From positions 1-64,000 of the forward strand of contig NZ_JAATOM010000013.1 of the NCBI RefSeq assembly GCF_019207085.1: a stretch of 64,000 bases of DNA, in the 5' to 3' direction. This stretch comes from Variovorax sp. dw_308 (GTDB taxonomy: Bacteria > Pseudomonadota > Gammaproteobacteria > Burkholderiales > Burkholderiaceae_C). The position numbers and the translations under genes were made by a program. Every line of letters starts with the position of its first letter. Positions within the stretch are counted from its first letter, which is position 1. The notes under the pieces were generated by a model. It saw nothing but the letters and a program-made list of their open reading frames with translations, was not told where the DNA came from and ran no database searches. Below are positions 51,907 to 60,478 of this stretch, one piece after another.

Positions 51907-53135
51907 TCGATCTCGCGCGCTGGGTGCGCCCCGGTGACACCGTTCTCTGGGGACAGGCCAATGCCGAGCCGCGCACGTTGACGCAGGCACTGGTCGCTCA
52001 GCGGCACGCCTTGGCGCGTCTGCGCCTCGTCCTGGGCATTGACCTTTCCCGGACGCTGCAGCCCGAGCACGCGGATGCCTTCGACTTCGTGAGCTATTGC
52101 GGCGCCGGCGGCAATCGCGCACTCGCGCGCGCCGGCGTGCTGAACATCCTTCCCTGCCCCTATTCGCAGCTGCCGCGCCAGCTGCGTGCGGGCGACCTCC
52201 AGGTCGACGTGGTGCTGCTCCAGGTCTCGCCGCCCGACGCGCACGGCCGGCACAGCCTGGGCATTGCGAACGACCTGCTGATCGCAGCGCTCGAGACAGC
52301 GCGCGTGGTCATCGCGGAATGCCATGCGGACGTGCCCTGGACCCACGGTGCACGAACGCTGCAAGCCCACGAGATCGACCTGCTGGTCGAGGCCACGCTG
52401 CCGCCGCTCGAGAACCCACCGGCGCCGCCCTCCGAAACCAGCTTGGCGATCGCACGCAACGTCGCGCGATGGATCGAGGACGGTGCGACGCTTCAACTCG
52501 GCCTGGGCGGCATTCCCGATGCAGTGCTGCCGTTGCTGGCCGACCGGCGCGATCTCGGATTGCATTCCGGCGTGATCGGCGACGGCGTGGCTGAGCTCAT
52601 GGAATGCGGCGCGCTCACCAGCGCGCGCAAGTCCATCGATGCGGGCGTCGGCATCGCGGGCATGCTGATGGGCTCGCAGCGCCTGTATCGCTTTGCGAAC
52701 CGCAACCCTGCATTGCAACTGCGGGGCAGCGACTACACGCACGGCGGCGAGGTGCTTCGCCGCGTCGAGCGCTTCGTCGCAATCAACTCGGCGATCGAGG
52801 TCGACCTGACCGGCCAGGTCAACGCAGAGGTCGCGATGGGCGACTACGTGGGTGCGGTTGGCGGCGCACCGGATTTCATACGTGCTGCGCAATGCAGCCG
52901 CGGCGGCCTTTCGATCATCGCGCTGCCGGCAACGGCGATGTCGCGCAGCCGTATCGTGTCGACGCTTTCGGGGCCGGTCACCACGCCTCGCTGTGACGCC
53001 GGCATCTTCGTCACCGAGTACGGCGTCGCGGACCTGCGCGGGCTCGGACTGGCTGCGCGCCGGCGACGCATGCTGGAGATCGCCGCGCCGGAACATCGTG
53101 ATGCGCTGGACACGTGCGCCCCCTCAGCCCCCTGA
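51903..53135 (+). CDS. Family I CoA-transferase / acetyl-CoA hydrolase (Cat2/AbfT-like)
   Basis: ATG 51903 overlaps the previous stop (ATGA). The 410-residue protein resembles 4-hydroxybutyrate CoA-transferases and acetyl-CoA hydrolases: GATLQLGLGGIPDAVLPLLA, GLHSGVIGDGVAELMECGAL and the catalytic Glu in AINSAIEVDLTGQVNAE. PRCDAGIFVTEYGVADLRGL follows. It is the last gene of the operon that begins at 41241 and is convergent with the LysR gene at 54130. Having both a family I and a family III CoA-transferase plus a ligase gives the pathway several ways to load or recycle CoA. Confidence 0.9.
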   Translation: MIDLARWVRPGDTVLWGQANAEPRTLTQALVAQRHALARLRLVLGIDLSRTLQPEHADAFDFVSYCGAGGNRALARAGVLNILPCPYSQLPRQLRAGDLQVDVVLLQVSPPDAHGRHSLGIANDLLIAALETARVVIAECHADVPWTHGARTLQAHEIDLLVEATLPPLENPPAPPSETSLAIARNVARWIEDGATLQLGLGGIPDAVLPLLADRRDLGLHSGVIGDGVAELMECGALTSARKSIDAGVGIAGMLMGSQRLYRFANRNPALQLRGSDYTHGGEVLRRVERFVAINSAIEVDLTGQVNAEVAMGDYVGAVGGAPDFIRAAQCSRGGLSIIALPATAMSRSRIVSTLSGPVTTPRCDAGIFVTEYGVADLRGLGLAARRRRMLEIAAPEHRDALDTCAPSAP

Positions 53136-53158
53136 GGCTGGCGGCTGCCCCTGCGTCG

Positions 53159-54130
53159 TCAACTTACCGCGTTCCCCTGCCGACCCGGCCACAGGCCCCG
53201 CTCTACCACGCTCATGATTTCGGAATGGACGAAGTCGTACATGAGCTGCACGTTGCGCAGTTGAAGTTGATGACGCGTGCTGACCAGCGTGAGGCCGAGC
53301 GACATGCCCTTGTCGGCCAGCGGCACGGCCATCAACCTGCCGGCCGCCACGTCGTCGGCCACGCTCCCCATTGACAGCACGGTGTAGCCCGTGCCCTGCA
53401 GCGCCATGCCGCGCAACAGGTTCACCGTGGTCGCCTCGTAGAGCGGGCGCAGAGGCATGTCGATCTCGGCGAACGCGTCTTCCAGTAGCACGCGGATCGT
53501 TTGCGGGCCGCTCGGCAACACCAGCGGAAGGGACGCGAGGTCTCGCACGGTAGGGCTCATCAGGCGCCGGAGTTCATCGCTTGGCACGCCGACCAGATGA
53601 AGTTTCTCCATGAAGAGCGGCTTGCAGATCAGTTCGTCATCCGTCGGCGGGTCATAGCAGACCGCGAGAGACAGTTCGCGCGACAGCAGGCGAGAACACA
53701 GGACGCGGCTGTCTGCGTCGACCATGTTCACCCGCAGGAGCGGCCAGCGCTCGGCAATCAACGGTAGCAGTTGCGGCACCATGACCTGGCCCGCCAGATG
53801 CGTCACGCCGATCGACAGCGTGCCCGACACGACGTGTGCCGCATGGCCGACCTCTTCGCGAAGCTGGGACAGCTGCAACAGCACCGCCGGCGCGCGTGAG
53901 GCCAGGATTTCGCCGGCCTGCGTCAGGTCGCAGCCGCGATTGGTCCGCACGAACAGCTGGACGCCGAGCTGCTCCTCGAGCTTTCCCACTTTGCGCGTGA
54001 CCACAGGCTGCGAGGTGTTGAGCCGATCGGCGGCGCGGGAGAAGTTGCGGGTCTGTGCGACCCAGCAGAACACGGTCAGCAGGTCGGGGTCCAGCACGTC
54101 GGCATGTGCCGGCAGGGAATATTCAGCCAT
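53159..54130 (-). CDS. LysR-family transcriptional regulator
   Basis: The 323-residue regulator has the winged helix (LLTVFCWVAQTRNFSRAADR, LNTSQPVVTRKVGKLEEQLG, VQLFVRTNRGCDLTQAGEIL) and a normal effector domain. It is followed by nothing on its strand. Upstream lie the Bug gene (same strand) and then the divergent second ligase cassette, its most probable targets. Confidence 0.92.
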   Translation of the reverse strand: MAEYSLPAHADVLDPDLLTVFCWVAQTRNFSRAADRLNTSQPVVTRKVGKLEEQLGVQLFVRTNRGCDLTQAGEILASRAPAVLLQLSQLREEVGHAAHVVSGTLSIGVTHLAGQVMVPQLLPLIAERWPLLRVNMVDADSRVLCSRLLSRELSLAVCYDPPTDDELICKPLFMEKLHLVGVPSDELRRLMSPTVRDLASLPLVLPSGPQTIRVLLEDAFAEIDMPLRPLYEATTVNLLRGMALQGTGYTVLSMGSVADDVAAGRLMAVPLADKGMSLGLTLVSTRHQLQLRNVQLMYDFVHSEIMSVVERGLWPGRQGNAVS

Positions 54131-54364
54131 TTGTCTCGTCGCTCCATGCAGGGCCTGTGACCAGTGCCCGGAGCGGGATAGTAGCCGCGCAGCGCGGACG
54201 GCGCATGAATCGCTTCCATGCGCCGCCTTGGGACTTCCGCCTTCAGCCGGTCTTCTGCAGAAGCTCGAAGAATCGGTGCGAGGTGGATCTGTGCATCAAC
54301 GCTGTCGATGTCGCCGCGATTGGCAATACCGGATGGACGGTGGCAGACATGGTGCTGCTTCCGC

Positions 54365-55342
54365 TCATTCTTCCTTGATGTTGGCCGTCTGTATCAGCCG
54401 GCGGAACGTGCTGCGCTGCTCGCGAAGGAGCTTGTCCAGGTCCTCGCGCGAACCTCGGATCGCTTCGCCCCCCAAGCCGAGGAAACGCTCTGCGATGGCC
54501 GGGTCGCTGGTAACTTCGTTGATCCTGCGATTGAGAAGGTCCAGAACCTCTACCGGCGTGCCGGCCGGCGCCATGACCGAGTTGATGCCGGGCGCGATCA
54601 GTCCTGGCACCACCTCGGCAATGGCGGGCACATCGGGGAATTCCTTGAAGCGTGTTGCCGTGGACACTGCGAGCAGGCGCATCCGGCCGCTCTTGACGTG
54701 TGGGGCAACGCCACCCAAGCCGTCGATTAGCACGGGGATGCGGCCGCCCATCACATCGGTGTGAGCGGGGCCGGAACTCGGGAACGCTACGTTAACCAAG
54801 CGCGTGCCGGCCTTCTCGTTGAGGTTTTCGCCAATCAGCCGCGACAGCGATGCCGCCCCCGGCGTCGCGAAAAACATCTCTTGAGCCTTTGCTTGAGTCA
54901 ACAGTTCTTGCAGGCTGCGTATCGGGCTGGCCGAAGGCACGACGATCGCCAGTGGAACTTGGGAAACAGGCGCGACGGCCACCATACTCTTTTCACCGTC
55001 ATAGGGCAGGTTCTTGGCCATCAGCGGCGCAATGACCAGCGCGGAATTACCGGCAAACAGCAGGGTGTAGCCATCATTCTTGGCTGTCGCCACTACTTGG
55101 CCGGCAATGGTGCCGTTGGCGCCCGGACGCGGGTCCACAACGACGGGCTGACCAAGCGACCGCGACAGCCGGTCGGCCAGCAGCCGCGCGAACACTTCCA
55201 CGCTGCTGCCCGCACCAGCAGCAACGACCAGGCGCAGCGGCTTGGAAGGCCAGGCTTGGGCCTGCACAGCGGGCGCTGCCAGCAGGGCCAAGGCAGTGAG
55301 CAGCACCAGGCGGCGTGCGCGCAAGGGAGGGTTCTCGTTCAT
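54365..55342 (-). CDS. Bug-family tripartite tricarboxylate binding protein, copy 2
   Basis: The 325-residue protein has a signal peptide ending PAVQA before QAWPSKPL. It has the Bug motifs WPSKPLRLVVAAGAGSSVEV, ATAKNDGYTLLFAGNSALVI, FFATPGAASLSRLIGENLNE and DVPAIAEVVPG. It binds an organic acid in the periplasm; no membrane partners are encoded nearby. It is transcribed divergently from the second ligase trio, so both probably serve the same compound. Confidence 0.92.
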   Translation of the reverse strand: MNENPPLRARRLVLLTALALLAAPAVQAQAWPSKPLRLVVAAGAGSSVEVFARLLADRLSRSLGQPVVVDPRPGANGTIAGQVVATAKNDGYTLLFAGNSALVIAPLMAKNLPYDGEKSMVAVAPVSQVPLAIVVPSASPIRSLQELLTQAKAQEMFFATPGAASLSRLIGENLNEKAGTRLVNVAFPSSGPAHTDVMGGRIPVLIDGLGGVAPHVKSGRMRLLAVSTATRFKEFPDVPAIAEVVPGLIAPGINSVMAPAGTPVEVLDLLNRRINEVTSDPAIAERFLGLGGEAIRGSREDLDKLLREQRSTFRRLIQTANIKEE

Positions 55343-55400
55343 TGTTGTCTCCAGAGGGATGGGTGCATCAACTCTAGAAACATTGCAGCCCGCCCACTAG

Positions 55401-55424
55401 CATGCCCGGAGCATGCTGGGCATG
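55401..55424. promoter_or_regulatory. Inverted repeat in the Bug/ligase divergent promoter region
   Basis: CATGCCC (55401-55407) and GGGCATG (55418-55424) form a 7-bp inverted repeat with a ten-base spacer that itself contains GCATGC. It lies in the 251-bp space between divergent genes and could be the site of the LysR protein encoded at 53159. This rests on symmetry and position only. Confidence 0.35.
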
Positions 55425-55593
55425 TCGATACGGTATGGATGCATCGGATCGTTGGTACTGACAAATCCGTCATGCGAGTTCGGTATGTCCGTGATGACTG
55501 TTTGCTGCTGGCGCAATGGCAGACCCCGTTTCTACACTGCACCACGCTGTAACGCACAGTCCTCCGCGCCGCCGCTTATCCGAGACACCCCAT

Positions 55594-57195
55594 ATGCCCT
55601 ACCTGATACCCCATGAAGACCGTGTGCTGGGCCGCGTGCTGGCCACGCGCGCACTGGTTTCCGGCAACAACCCCTTCCTCACTGTCGACGGACGGACCTG
55701 GTCCTTCGCCGAAGTCCACCAAATCAGCCAGGCCGTTGCCCGCGGACTGCGCAGCGCAGGCGTGCGGCGCGGTGAACCGGTGATGGTGATGTTGGACAAT
55801 TCGGCCGAGTTCATCCTGGCCTGGTTCGCGATCGCACTGCTCGACGCCGTGACGGTGCCTGTCAACACTGCGTACACGGGCGATCTGCTGGCCTATGTGG
55901 CGCAGGATGCGGGCGCCAGGGTGGCGGTCACCAGCACGACGCTGGCCGGCGCTTTTGCCGCGCTGGCGCCGGCGCGCCGCGGCGCGCTGGCAACGCTGAT
56001 CGTGTGCGGCGACGGCGCCCGGCCCGAGGGCATCCACTGCCTTGACTGGGCCGCGGTGGCAGCGACGCCCGGACCACCCGTGGTCTCGCAGGCCGGGCCT
56101 GATGACATGGCCTTCATTTGCTACACCTCTGGCACGACCGGCCCGTCCAAGGGCGTGATGCTGCCGAATTCGCTGGCCTTCCAGACAGTGCAGACCTTCG
56201 TCAACGCGGTGGGCATGCGCGCAGACGACAAGGTGTTCTCGCCGCTGCCCCTGTTTCACGGCATGTCACGCTCCATGGCTACGCTGCCCGCTCTCGCCCT
56301 GGGCGCACAAGTGCACTTGGCGCCGCGCTTCTCAGCCACCACCTTCTGGGACGATGTGCGTGTGTCGGGCGCCACCATCAGCACGACCATCTTCACCATC
56401 CCTCCCGTGCTCAAGCGCCGCGATCCTTCGCCAAGGGACCGTGACCACCGGGTGCGAGTCATGTTCAACGCCCACCACGACCTGGAGTTCGAGGAGCGCT
56501 TCAACGTGCGCCTGGTCGAGGCCCATGGCATGACCGAAGTGGGCCTGACCATCTACACCCACTTCCCGGAACGCAAGCTGGGCACCTGCGGCCAACCTGG
56601 CGCCGAATGGGAGGTCCGGTTGGTCGATGAGAACGACGGTCCCGTGCCAGCGGGCGTGCCGGGTGAATTGCTCCTGCGCCCGCGCGTGCCCGGCGTGCTG
56701 ATGCAGGGCTACGTCAACAAGCCTCAAGCCACGCTTGACAGCTACCGCGGCCTGTGGTTCCGCACCGGCGACTTGATGCGCTGCGACGACGAAGGCTGGT
56801 ACACCTACGCCGGCCGCAAGAAGGAGCGCATCCGCCGTCGCGGCGAGAACATCTCAGCCTACGAGGTCGAGTCGATGGCGGCCCAACACCCAGCCCTCAT
56901 CGAATGTGCGGTGCTGGGCGTGCCGGCGGGCGACGGCGAGGATGACGTGTATCTGGTAGCCGCCATGCGAGAGGCGCCGGCCCTGACACCCTCAACGCTG
57001 CACGCGTGGCTGGCCGAGCGCCTGCCGCGCTTCATGGTGCCGCGCTACATCGAATTCCGTGCGGCACTACCGAAGACGGGCTCGGCCAAGATCGAGCGCC
57101 ACGTTCTGATGCAGACAGTGCCCGCGATTGACGCGTGGGACAGCCTGGCCGACAAGCCAAATACAAACATGGAAACGAAAAGGAGCATGGCATGA
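55594..57195 (+). CDS. AMP-dependent acyl-CoA ligase (CaiC-like), copy 2
   Basis: ATG 55594 gives 533 residues. It is a close paralogue of the ligase at 43061. Shared stretches include MVMLDNSAEFI, FICYTSGTTGPSKGVML, PLPLFHGMSRSMATLPAL, VRVMFNAHHD and RKKERIRRRGENISAYEVE. The C-terminus ends with a short extra tail that overlaps the start of the next gene (ATGA). It is expected to form an acyl-CoA from a carboxylate related to that of copy 1. Confidence 0.9.
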   Translation: MPYLIPHEDRVLGRVLATRALVSGNNPFLTVDGRTWSFAEVHQISQAVARGLRSAGVRRGEPVMVMLDNSAEFILAWFAIALLDAVTVPVNTAYTGDLLAYVAQDAGARVAVTSTTLAGAFAALAPARRGALATLIVCGDGARPEGIHCLDWAAVAATPGPPVVSQAGPDDMAFICYTSGTTGPSKGVMLPNSLAFQTVQTFVNAVGMRADDKVFSPLPLFHGMSRSMATLPALALGAQVHLAPRFSATTFWDDVRVSGATISTTIFTIPPVLKRRDPSPRDRDHRVRVMFNAHHDLEFEERFNVRLVEAHGMTEVGLTIYTHFPERKLGTCGQPGAEWEVRLVDENDGPVPAGVPGELLLRPRVPGVLMQGYVNKPQATLDSYRGLWFRTGDLMRCDDEGWYTYAGRKKERIRRRGENISAYEVESMAAQHPALIECAVLGVPAGDGEDDVYLVAAMREAPALTPSTLHAWLAERLPRFMVPRYIEFRAALPKTGSAKIERHVLMQTVPAIDAWDSLADKPNTNMETKRSMA

Positions 57196-57866
57196 AGATA
57201 GGAATCATCGGCGCTGGCCGCATCGGACGCGCCTTGGCGGCACATGGCGTACGCTGTGGCCACGAGGTCATGCTGAGCAACTCGCGCGGAGCCGACAGCC
57301 TGCGCGACGCAGCAATTGAACTCCGCTGTCAGGCAGGCACGCCGGAGCAGGCTGCAGCGTTCGGCGAGGTGGTCGCGCTCGCCCTCCCGTTCTGCCACTT
57401 CCGGGCGGTTCCCGCAGTGCCGTTGCGCGGCAAGGTGGTACTGGACGCAAACAACTACTACCCGCAGCGCGATGGCCAGCATCCCGATCTTGATGAGGGC
57501 CGCACAACGACCAGTGAGATGGTCGCCGCCCACCTTCATGGCGCACGGATCGTCAAGGCGTTCAACGCCATCCTGGCCGACGACCTGGAGCAGCAGGGCC
57601 TGCCCGCGGGCTCGCCTGGTCGCAGGGCGCTGCCGCTCGCAGGCGATGACGCGGAAGCCCGCGCAACTGCGGCGTCGCTGGTGGACGCCTTCGGCTTTGA
57701 TCCTCTGGATTGCGGCGCATTGAGCGAAGGCTGGCGCTTCGAGCGTGCGCGTCCTGTCTACTGTGTACCGCTGGGCCGCGCCGTACTCGAGGCAGCGCTG
57801 GCGGGCACGCGGCGGGACAGCTTCGTGCCGCTGTTTTCATGGCACCGCGACACGATGGAGCGATGA
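57192..57866 (+). CDS. NADPH-dependent F420-reductase-like Rossmann protein, copy 2
   Basis: ATG 57192 overlaps the ligase stop (ATGA). The 224-residue protein shares the motifs of copy 1 (MKIGIIGAGRIGRALAAHGV, VMLSNSRGADSL, VVLDANNYYPQRDG, IVKAFNAILADDLEQQ, ALPLAGDDAEARA). Here it directly follows the ligase, while in copy 1 the Ldh2-type gene comes between. The enzyme may reduce or oxidise a pathway intermediate with NADP(H). Confidence 0.88.
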   Translation: MKIGIIGAGRIGRALAAHGVRCGHEVMLSNSRGADSLRDAAIELRCQAGTPEQAAAFGEVVALALPFCHFRAVPAVPLRGKVVLDANNYYPQRDGQHPDLDEGRTTTSEMVAAHLHGARIVKAFNAILADDLEQQGLPAGSPGRRALPLAGDDAEARATAASLVDAFGFDPLDCGALSEGWRFERARPVYCVPLGRAVLEAALAGTRRDSFVPLFSWHRDTMER

Positions 57867-57867
57867 C

Positions 57868-58863
57868 ATGAGGATGAGCATCGAAGAGGCGCGCCAACTC
57901 GCGCGCGACAGCATGGCGGCTTATGGTCACACGGCCGAGGAGGCGCACACCATTGCAGACCACCTCATCGATTCGGAGCTGCGCGGCCTGGAATACGGCG
58001 GGCTCGCGCGCTGCCTCTCGATCGTGGAACACCTGCGCACCGCACCCGCTCGCCGCCCGATTTCCGTACTGCGTGACTCGCCAGCCTCAGCACATCTCGA
58101 CGGCGGCTACCAGGTGGGCTACCTGGTGGCCCAACGCGCTACCGACATCGCCATCGAGAAGGCCAAGCAGACCGGCGTGGCGATCGTCGGCGCTTCCAAG
58201 ACCTGGTACACCGGCATGTTCTCCTACTACCTGGAAAGGGTCACGCAGGCAGGTTTCGTCGGCATGGCTGCCGGCAGTGGGGCGCCCCTCGTCGCACCGC
58301 ACGGCGGTACCCAGCGCCGCTTTTCCACAAACCCCATCGCATTCGGTTTCCCGTCGACCAACGCGCCCGTGATCTGGGACATCGGCACGTCCTCGATCAT
58401 GATGGCCGACGTCGTGCTGAAGGACCGCCTCGGCGAACGCTTGCAGGAAGGCCAGGCCTTTGATCAGGACGGCGGACCAACGATGGATCCGGCCGCCGCG
58501 TTGCGCGGCGCGATCGCGGTGTGGGGCGGCCACAAGGGCTCGGGCCTGGCCATGTCGGTGCAACTGTTGGGCATGCTGGCCGGCCAGGACAACGCGGCGC
58601 CACGGCTGACGGACTGCGGCTTCCTGTTGTTGGTGGTAGACCCTCAACTTTTCGGCTCGACTCAGGAATTTTGCGAGCAAGTCAGCACGTTTGCCGCAGA
58701 ACTTCGCGCGACCCGTCCAGTGGATCCCGCGCAGCCGGTGCGCGTGCCGTTCGAACGGTCCATTGAGATCCGACGTCGTCGCATGGACGCAGGTCACATC
58801 GATGTGCCGGACCTGGTCGTGCAAGCGCTGCAAAAGGCCATTGCGAAAGCGGATGGGGCTTGA
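57868..58863 (+). CDS. Ldh2/AllD-type oxidoreductase, copy 2
   Basis: ATG 57868 begins one base after the preceding TGA. The 331-residue protein matches the copy at 44667 along its length (HLIDSELRGLEYGGLARCLS, VVGASKTWYTGMFSYYLERV as VGASKTWYTGMFSYYLERV here, RRFSTNPIAFGFPSTNAPVI, WGGHKGSGLAMSVQLLGMLA). It ends the second cassette; no terminator hairpin is visible. Confidence 0.9.
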   Translation: MRMSIEEARQLARDSMAAYGHTAEEAHTIADHLIDSELRGLEYGGLARCLSIVEHLRTAPARRPISVLRDSPASAHLDGGYQVGYLVAQRATDIAIEKAKQTGVAIVGASKTWYTGMFSYYLERVTQAGFVGMAAGSGAPLVAPHGGTQRRFSTNPIAFGFPSTNAPVIWDIGTSSIMMADVVLKDRLGERLQEGQAFDQDGGPTMDPAAALRGAIAVWGGHKGSGLAMSVQLLGMLAGQDNAAPRLTDCGFLLLVVDPQLFGSTQEFCEQVSTFAAELRATRPVDPAQPVRVPFERSIEIRRRRMDAGHIDVPDLVVQALQKAIAKADGA

Positions 58864-58989
58864 GGAATTGCCATCGCAAGGGCAGCCATTGTGCTTCGAC
58901 AAAGGCAATGCGATTAGCTTCGAGTCCGCAACGTTGCGAACCGGGCGATGAAAACTTATCGAGTTGATTCATGAACACTTTCTTGAGAG

Positions 58990-59279
58990 TGGCAATCGCC
59001 GCCCAAGCTACAGCGAAGGGGCCGCATAGCCGAGTTGCGTTGAAATCCCAGAGGCGGCGTGAATGAGCCCGCGCGGCCGGCGCACCATGAAGCCAGGTGT
59101 GCGGGCGTCAAGGCATCAGCAGCGATGATGAGATTGCCCTCGATCTCTCTGTGTTCATCGTCAACCACGAGCACGAACTCGCCACGCGCGATAGCGGCGA
59201 TCGCCGTCTTGACTTCATCCAAGACATAGTCAAGCGCCACGTCGTCGGGGAACGCCTGTTGGAGATGATTTGCGTTCAT
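58990..59279 (-). pseudogene. RibB-type (3,4-dihydroxy-2-butanone-4-phosphate synthase) 5' fragment
   Basis: ATG 59279 overlaps the stop of the flavin reductase gene (ATGA). The first 60 codons resemble RibB (AIAAIARGEFVLVVDDEHRE, IEGNLIIAADALTPAHLA, the acidic substrate- and metal-binding loop). A frame change near codon 62 puts GFMVRR into another frame, and the homology then ends, leaving only about a third of a normal 200-residue RibB. A riboflavin-synthesis gene fits the flavin-dependent neighbourhood, but this copy is broken. Confidence 0.7.
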
Positions 59280-60379
59280 GCTGCCTCCGAGCTGTCTTGT
59301 GCCCTGGAAATCTGCGTTGAGATTTCGGCGGCCGCGAGGGACAGCTCGCGTGGAACATCTCCGTCCCAGTCGGATGTCAATCGGTCGGCGTTGGAGGTCA
59401 CCGACAGCGCCATGACCATGTGCCCTTCGGCATTCCTGATCGGCGCGCTGAACGCATTGACGGCAACCTGGTGGATCGGGGAGGGCGTCGAGCCGATGGC
59501 TCGTGCCAACCCGTGGCTGCGCGTCTCAACCATCGTCGCATCGAACGCGGCGCGGCACTCGGCGATGCTGCCATGCGTGGCGGTCGACACCCTAAGGTCT
59601 TCATCGATGAGGTGCTTCGTCATCTCGGCTGGCAGGAAAGCCGCGAAAGCGCGTCCCGTGGCGGAGCGCGTGATACTCATCACGAGCCCGGGCCTGAGTT
59701 GGTCGCTCACAGGTTGCTTCGACGGCTCCCAGTGCACCGCGGTCGGTCCATGGTTGCCCCACACGGCCAGGCACAGCGTGTGTTCTCCGAGGCGCGTCGA
59801 GACGGCTGGCAGCGCATCGGTGGCAAGCTTGATGGCTTGAAGATCGGCTGGTTTCGAGGTGCCCAGGCGCAGCGCAGTGGGGCCCAGATCGTGTGAGTAG
59901 GCGACCATGTACTTGCCGCCTCCGAATGCCAGCGCACGTCGCCCAGACTGCGCGATGCGTTCGACGCGGCCCACATAGACAACGTGATCGCCGCCCGGAT
60001 ATTCTGCGACCTTCACGCACTCCAGATGGGCGGCCGCACCGTCCAGAAGCGGTACGTCGCCGATGCCTCGCCCGTGTGCGACGCCGCTGAATTTGTCGTC
60101 GCGCGACTTCGCAAAGTGATTCGACACCTCGATCTGGTCGTCTGCCAGGATGTGAACCGCGAAATGGTCGCTGTCATGGAATGCGCCGTAGCTGCGCGAA
60201 GATAGGGATTGGCTCCACAGCACGAGTGGCGGGTCGAGCGACACGGAACTGAAAGAGTTGGCGGTCACGCCGTGTGCCACCCCGTTGCCGTCTCGTGTGG
60301 TGATCACGGTGACACCCGTGACGAACGTGCCGAGCACGTCGCGTAGTTGCCGTGCTTCGAATGCTGCGATCGATTCCAT
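59276..60379 (-). CDS. Flavin reductase with C-terminal IclR-like sensor domain
   Basis: ATG 60379 gives 367 residues. Residues 1-165 form a flavin reductase domain (LRDVLGTFVTGVTVITTRDG, GVTANSFSSVSLDPPLVLWS, GGDHVVYVGRVERIAQSGRR). Residues about 185-360 match the effector-binding domain of IclR regulators (TLCLAVWGNHGPTAVHWEPS, SITRSATGRAFAAFLP, HGLARAIGSTPSPIHQVAVN, MALSVTSNADRL) without the DNA-binding part. By analogy with reductases bearing a MarR-like tail, the sensor domain may switch FMN reduction on when substrate binds. It would supply FMNH2 to the monooxygenase at 62610. Confidence 0.85.
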   Translation of the reverse strand: MESIAAFEARQLRDVLGTFVTGVTVITTRDGNGVAHGVTANSFSSVSLDPPLVLWSQSLSSRSYGAFHDSDHFAVHILADDQIEVSNHFAKSRDDKFSGVAHGRGIGDVPLLDGAAAHLECVKVAEYPGGDHVVYVGRVERIAQSGRRALAFGGGKYMVAYSHDLGPTALRLGTSKPADLQAIKLATDALPAVSTRLGEHTLCLAVWGNHGPTAVHWEPSKQPVSDQLRPGLVMSITRSATGRAFAAFLPAEMTKHLIDEDLRVSTATHGSIAECRAAFDATMVETRSHGLARAIGSTPSPIHQVAVNAFSAPIRNAEGHMVMALSVTSNADRLTSDWDGDVPRELSLAAAEISTQISRAQDSSEAA

Positions 60380-60478
60380 GTGTTGTCTCCATCTGCTTGT
60401 CGATGCAGAGAGTCTAGGAAACGAGCGCCTATTCAACAATTCATCTGTCGCTATGAATTGATAATTTAGCTTGATGAA

